Of a stretch of DNA of 64,000 nucleotides, positions 58,695 through 64,000 are shown in pieces; the stretch's first letter is position 1, and each line of letters opens with the position of its first letter. A program made the position numbers and the translations under genes. Source of the DNA: Delphinus delphis. Its lineage: Eukaryota; Chordata; Mammalia; Artiodactyla; Delphinidae. Below the pieces are notes generated by a model. That model did no database searches. It was not told where the DNA came from and saw nothing but the letters and a program-made list of their open reading frames with translations. The stretch is from the NCBI RefSeq assembly GCF_949987515.2, contig NC_082689.1, positions 101,718,957-101,782,956 of the forward strand, read 5' to 3'.

Positions 58695-58865
58695 TAAGAA
58701 TATGAGCTTTGGAGTGAGAGTTGTATTTGGTTTTCCGTAAATCAGAGATAATATTACTTGCTTTGTAGGACTGTTGTGAAGAATCAATGAAAAGATGGTT
58801 AAACACAACATGGCGTTTAGAACATAGTAAAAGCTGATTAAGCATAGCAATTATTACTTATTTTT
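58695..58865 (+). mobile_element. MIR SINE fragment
   Basis: 'gaatatgagctttggagtga', 'ggactgttgtgaagaatcaa' and 'gcgtttagaacatagtaaaa' fit the MIR with a deleted centre. Confidence 0.75.
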
Positions 58866-58959
58866 CTGTATTCTCTCCCTTCTCCCATGTTCTCCCCCAC
58901 TTCCTTGCCAGTGCTGGGCTGGTATTCATCAGTTCTAGTTTTGGGAAGTTAGCACAGCT

Positions 58960-59197
58960 CAGGGTTTCTCAGCCTCAGCACTGTTGGCTTTTGGGGTCAA
59001 CTAATTCTCTGTTGTGGATGAGGCTGGTGGTGAGGGGGCTGGTCTGTGCATTTTAGAATGTTTAGCAACATCTGTGGCCTCTACCCACTAGACCACAGTA
59101 ATGACAGTAGTGAGCACTCTTTTGTAACAACCAAATATGTCTTCAGACATGCCAAATTTCTCCTGGGGGAAAAAATTGCCCCCAGTTGAGAACTCCA
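58960..59197 (-). mobile_element. Non-autonomous hAT-type element, second copy
   Basis: 'cagggtttctcagcctcagc' to 'aattgcccccagttgagaac'. It shares 'atgtttagcaacatctgtgg' with the 44716 copy and has the same orientation. Confidence 0.85.
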
Positions 59198-59205
59198 GAC
59201 CCAGC

Positions 59206-60229
59206 CCATAATGAGCCCCTTTCTCTAGTCTCCATTCCAACACCTGGGGAGCCAGCTGTGGGCTCCCTGACCTCTGCATCATTGCCCACAGATTGGATCA
59301 GGAGGGAGAAACTGATCTAAGCCAAGCCAATCAAAATTTACCTCTTGTGAGTATGAAATTAAAAGTGAAAGCTAGCCATTCTACTTCATCAGGACTCTTA
59401 CCCCAAGGGGATGAATACTCAAGGGAGACAGGACCGTATCTTAGACCAGCTTCTGCTCATGAAAAAGGAAGACCGTCTGCAGAAACAGAGCATGATGCTT
59501 AGAGAATCAGAGAAGAGAGATGCAGGCAGAGCCCTGCAAGGGGTTTCTGGCCATTTCCACATTCAATTTTCAGGCCTTGGGGAGGCCTGATGATCCTTCT
59601 ATCTTGAGTTTGGTGAACTATTCCAAATTCTTTTTAATACATTCTTTACCTGCTTGCCTGTCTTCTACTTTAAATTTAATTGTGTATCTTGCAAACAAGA
59701 GTCTTAACTAAGACATTATTGAGAGGGTTGTTGAGGTTTTAGAGGGACAGTAAATAGCACCCCTTTCCCTCCCTCTTGAATTTGGAACTGTGTCAGTTAG
59801 TGTCCAGGCATGAAAAAAAAAAAAAAGAAATGCTAGCAGTGTCAAAAAGAGAGAGTTTTACACAGCAAGTAGCTTACAGAGGTTATGGGAGAAATGAAAA
59901 ACCCATGGTTTGATGAAAGAACCCAGAGATTAATACTGTTAAACCACCCTCCTACAGTTCATTCAGTGAGCGATCTCAATTTATTTCCTCCTTTTCTCCT
60001 TATCCTTTGGTTTGAGCTTGGCCGTTTGACTTGCTTTACCCCATGACATGTGGGTGAATGTAAAATTTTACCAGTTTTGAGACTAGATCTTAAGAATTCC
60101 AGTTTCAGATCTGACGTGTAAAGAACTTAGAAGCAAATACTCCCATTTTACAATAAGAAAAAGCTGGAAAAATGGAAAATCAGTTATTTTTCTTACACCA
60201 ATCAGAAAACTGATATTTCAGGGCAAACT
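59206..60229. other. Unassigned
   Basis: No gene is recognised. A run of A at 59813-59825. The 69-codon plus ORF 59293-59502 has no motif. Confidence 0.4.
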
Positions 60230-61904
60230 GCCACCCCAAAATTTAGAGAGACAGGCCTAGCCAGAGACCCACAGCTGAGGTCTGCTTACCTGGACCCGAA
60301 GCTACTGGAACCATAAACTGATAGGAGCATTTAAATGGCAATTTTGAGGAATTGCTGGAGGCTGATGTGGACTAGCTTGAGAGTGAGAAACTCCTGGGGG
60401 CCATGTTTTTAGGAGGTCCCCAGACTTTTGCAGGATTTATCTCCAAAAACCCCACCAGGTTCTCATGGTGAACATCTGAGAAAGAGCTCCTCATGGCTCC
60501 TTGGAGAATAGTCATTGTGAAATATGCCCAGAACGTTCTCCATAACAAGAGAAGAGCATTCTCCAAGAAAAAAGACTTTGGCAGAACCTCATCCCAGTTG
60601 GAAGAAAGGTATCTCACACAGTCCAACTGCTGCAGACTTCCTATCTCGTCTAAGGAGGAAAAATTAATTAACAGGAGTCAAGTAAACAGACTGAGAACAC
60701 AGCTAGGGAAAGGTGTAGGAAGAAGTGGAAAAAGTTATATGACCAGAGAAACACTTGTGAAGGTCACAGCTCCAAAGACTGAAATTTAATAAGAATGCTA
60801 TATAATGTTCTCTCTTTCTCACACCTTAACACAACACCAACAGGGTTCCAGTATAATAAAGTGAATTACAGCTGAAAGAACTGAAAGACGCTAAGTATTC
60901 CTGAGGAGTACTTAATGAAGACCAAAGTCAAATCGAAAAACAAAATCCAGGAATCTAGAGGAATTTGAGGCCATTGGCACTTATAGCTATAGCAAATGTT
61001 AAACCCTGTGCAAATCCTAACCATATTAACATAAATCCTCACATTAAAGATTTATTTACCTCAGTTCCTAATACCTGATATAACATGTCTGGCTGCCAAG
61101 AACAAATTACAAGGCATGCCAAAAGGCAAGGAAAAAGATACAGTCTGATGAGACAAAGCAATTATCATCAGAAATAGACATATATAACATAGACATTAGA
61201 ATTATCAAACAGGAAATTTAAAATAGCTATGATTAACATGATAAAGGCTCTAATGGAAAAAGATTCACGAATAGACAGGTAAGGTAAGCAAAGAGATGGA
61301 AACTAAGAAAGAATCAAAAAGAAATATTAGAAGTTAAAAACACTATAACAGAAATGGTTTCAATGGGCTCATCAACAACTCAACACATCCAAGGAAAGAA
61401 TCAGTGAAGATGAAGACAGGTTAATGGAAAATTACCAAACTGAAATGCATAGAAGATAAAAGAGCGAAAAAAAGCCAAACGGAAGATCCAAGAAATGTGA
61501 AACATTTCAAAGGATGGAATATATGGATACTCGGAATAAGAGAAGGGGATAAAAGAAAGAACAAAGCAGAATAAATACTTGAAGAAATAATGACCAAGAA
61601 CTTTCCATTAATAAACACCAAAGCACAGATCTAGGAAGCTCAGAGAATACCAAGAGCAATTAATATTAAATTAAAAACAAAAATTTTGTTTTAATATTAA
61701 AAACAAAACAAAAATTGACAACATGAAAAACACTTAGACATATTCAAACTGCAGAAAATCAAAGACAGAAAATCTTGAAAGAAGGAAAAAGAAAATAAAT
61801 TTTTATTGAGGAATAATGGTAAAAATCACAGCATACTTTTTTTTTTACATACTAACAAAAATTATTTTTAATGGTGTGCTGACAAGTAGATTAGGTTTCC
61901 TTCA

Positions 61905-62178
61905 ATTTCTTTATTTCTAATTTTTATTTTATATTGGAGCAGAGTTGATTAACAATGTTGTGTTAGTTTCAGGTGTACAGCAAAGTGATTCAGTTACATA
62001 CATACATGTATCTATTATTTTCCCATTTACGTTATTATAGAATATTGAGCAGAGTTCCCTGTGCTGTACAGTAAGTCCTTGTTGGTTATCTATTTTATAT
62101 ATAGCAGTGGGTATTGTCAAACCCAAACTCCCAATCTATCCCTACCCCTACCTTTCCCCCCTGGCAACCATAAATTTG
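61905..62178 (-). mobile_element. Antisense L1 3' end inside the older L1
   Basis: 'ttttattttatattggagca' 'acaatgttgtgttagtttca', 'ttccctgtgctgtacagtaa' and 'ctggcaaccataaattt' are the reverse L1 3'UTR. The older L1 ORF1 sequence resumes at about 62180. The sequence at 61845-61904 (starting with ten T) is probably part of its tail region, but the left edge is unclear. Confidence 0.82.
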
Positions 62179-62310
62179 ACAACAGACTTTTTAATCAGAA
62201 ACCATGAAAGAAGAGAGTGGGGTGAGATAACTAAAAGATTGAAAGATGAAAAATTTTATATCCAGTAAAATTATCCTTCAAACATGAAAGAGAAATAAAA
62301 AATTTCTCAG

Positions 62311-62360
62311 GCAAAAAAAAAAAAAAAAAGAAAGAAAGAAAAAAGAAAAGAAAGAAAGAA
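62311..62360 (+). repeat. A-rich and (GAAA)n tract
   Basis: 17 A followed by GAAA units, inside the old L1. Confidence 0.92.
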
Positions 62361-62629
62361 TTCAACAGTAGCAATCCTATTGAGAAAAAAATGTCAGGAA
62401 AATGCCTCAAAAAAAGGAAAACTATATAAATCAGAAAATCAGATCTACATAAAAATGCTCAGAGAATTATAAAAAGAAAGAGAGAAAACTGAATAAATGT
62501 AATGAATAGTACAGTTATAAGCATGGTAGATATTTACCCACAATCACTTTATATATAAATGGTATAAATATACCAATTAAAAGTCAGATACTGTCACAGT
62601 GGATAAAACATAAATAAATAAAAAGACTC

Positions 62630-63118
62630 TCAGGTCCTTGCTTCCTCCTTTGCCATCTTCAAGTGATTATCAGCACAGAAGCTGAGGGATCTCTTCACAA
62701 TATCAATTAGCTCATGTCCCTTCTCCACTCAGAACTCCGCAAGAATATTCTATTTTACTCAGAGCAAAAGTTAAAAGCCTTACATTAGCTTTCCAACCTT
62801 GTTTTTATGATCTGACTTTCTCCCTCTCCTCTCTGGCCACTCTCATCTCCTTGCTTCCCCAGCTTGTGAGGCAGGCAATTACCTCCCAGATTTCTGTGTG
62901 GCTAACTCACTCACCTCCTTCAAAGTTTTGCTCAAATGACACTTTCTTTAAAGTCTACCCTAACACACTATAAAGTTTACTTGTTTATGCCATTTGTTGT
63001 TCATTATCAGCTATTACAAATTCATTATAAACTCCATTAGGCAAGGATTTTTGTCGGCTTTGTTTGCTGATCTCCTAGGACAGTACCTGGCTCAATAAAT
63101 ATTTGTTGAATGAATGGA
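62630..63118 (+). mobile_element. L2 LINE 3' end
   Basis: 'ttaaagtctaccctaacaca', 'gcaaggatttttgtcggctt', 'ctaggacagtacctggctca' and the terminal 'ataaatatttgttgaatgaa' fit the L2 3' end. The upstream part (62640-62940) has typical clinical-protein-like L2 texture with many pyrimidines. Confidence 0.85.
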
Positions 63119-63224
63119 GTCCCTAACAATATCTACAGACACCTTCCAAAATTTAAGGCTTATATTCTGACACACACTGTGTTCTGAACATGTATCTTGT
63201 ACCACAGATACCACAGAAAATTCA

Positions 63225-63440
63225 GCAAAATACAGCTCTGGGGCCAAATCTGTCCTGCTGCTGTTTATGTAAATAAAGCCTTATTGGAGTATAGCCACAC
63301 CCATTTGTATAGTTATTGTCTATGGCTGCTTTCAAGCTACAGAGACAGAGTTGAATAATTGCTCCCAAAATTCTGTGGTCTTTGAAAACTAAATATTTAC
63401 TATCTGTCACTCTACAGAAAAAAATTTGCTACCCCCGATA
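63225..63440 (-). mobile_element. MER-type non-autonomous hAT element, antisense copy
   Basis: 'ttatgtaaataaagccttat' 'tggagtatagccacaccca', 'tgtctatggctgctttcaag' and 'aaatatttactatctgtcac' are the reverse of the 58020 element. Confidence 0.82.
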
Positions 63441-64000
63441 TAGATATACATCTGGCCCACTGATTTCAAACATACAAACAAACAAACAAAAAATTAAAGA
63501 TTTCAAGTCTGTCTTTCTTTCATTTCTTTCTTTTCTTATCACAGAAAGAGATACCTTCACTAGTAAAGTCTTTCATTTCATTTTATTTCTCTGATTGAGT
63601 TCATTATGTGGAGGGAGAGGATGCAGAGAACACAGGGAGGGAATATATAGGAGCGAGTAGGTACATATTTTAATGGGCATTATATGGAACAATTGATAAC
63701 TTCTTCTGAAAGTTGAGTCCTTTCATATGCTTTTAGCTGCAGAAAGTGTTGAACGAATGCCTTCCTTCTCAGCCGGTGAGCCTTATCTGGTTCTTGTGTG
63801 TGACCTAATGAAGAGGGAGTAATTTAGAGAACTGCTAGCTGAGGTGAGAGGGTGGGGGATGCATCTATTTTATCTGCAGAGAGGTCTGGGGTATACTGGG
63901 TGCTCCTAAAGGATGCCCAGGCCCTGGGTAGGTGTTGATGGACAATTATCAGACAAAACAGCCAGATGAGAACAGTGGGACATAGAACAGCAAACTCTTG
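63441..64000. other. Unassigned
   Basis: Includes a short (CAAA)n run near 63473-63491. No gene is recognised. Confidence 0.4.

Larger units (their letters stand above)
60230..62625 (+). mobile_element. Ancient L1 (L1M/HAL1-like), leader to ORF2 start, split by a younger L1
   Basis: From about 61140, in order: 'attatcaaacaggaaattta', 'aaagagatggaaactaagaa', 'gcacagatctaggaagctca' 'gagaataccaagagcaat' and 'cagaaaatcttgaaagaagg', all matching old ORF1. After the interruption, 'aatcagaaaccatgaaagaa' and 'ttatatccagtaaaattatc' continue ORF1, and 'accaattaaaagtcagatac' 'tgtcacagtggataaaac' is the beginning of ORF2. The portion 60230-61100 is assigned more weakly as leader. All frames are broken. 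Confidence 0.68.

Noticed and set aside
1..64000. CRISPR arrays, rRNA, tRNA or snRNA genes
   Set aside because: None seen; the repeated sequences found are SINE, LINE and microsatellite.

Overview
The window is vertebrate nuclear DNA, almost certainly from a cetacean. Eight copies or fragments of the tRNA-derived CHR-type SINE (the one starting 'cttccctggtggcgcagtgg') are present, together with cetartiodactyl-type LINE-1 and older mammalian repeats (MIR, L2, MER-type hAT elements, MLT1-like LTRs). No complete protein-coding gene, rRNA, tRNA or CRISPR array can be supported. Most computed ORFs are repeat shadows. No bacterial-style operons or new defence-type system were seen. Repeat family names come from remembered consensus sequences; no database was searched.
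Layout. 1-2460: two adjacent 3' portions of L1. 3.8-4.1 kb: a short antisense L1 with a perfect 15-bp target-site duplication (TSD). 5.0-5.6 kb: an antisense LTR-like unit whose 3' end runs into SINE-like sequence. 6.9-14.0 kb: two SINEs, old L1 fragments and MIRs. 14.0-20 kb: mostly unassigned, with one exon-like segment. 20-23.3 kb: an MLT1-like LTR, a SINE inside a MIR, an old L1, a twin-primed (inverted) L1 and a young SINE. 24.4-24.7 kb: three CACGTG E-boxes and, on the minus strand, one 61-nt segment with good splice sites whose 20 codons closely match UXS1 (UDP-glucuronate decarboxylase 1). 26.0 kb: a short interstitial telomeric repeat. 27.3-34.2 kb: an LTR-like repeat split by an otherwise full-length but dead L1, which has lost about 1 kb of ORF2 at the point where a SINE now sits. 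34-43 kb: unassigned DNA with MIRs, an antisense L1 and two related hAT elements in opposite orientation, one with a perfect 8-bp TSD. 43.6-48.7 kb: nested old antisense L1 remnants. 49.8-50.3 kb: a solo LTR. 51-64 kb: MIRs, MLT1-like LTR, a long SINE variant, hAT copies, an old L1 broken by a younger one, and an L2.
The strongest genic signal is the UXS1-like exon. If real, the gene runs on the minus strand and the rest of the window is intron. If not, this is a stranded exon-plus-intron fragment. Nothing else forms a pathway or operon; the window is best read as an intronic or intergenic mammalian repeat landscape with a clear order of insertions.
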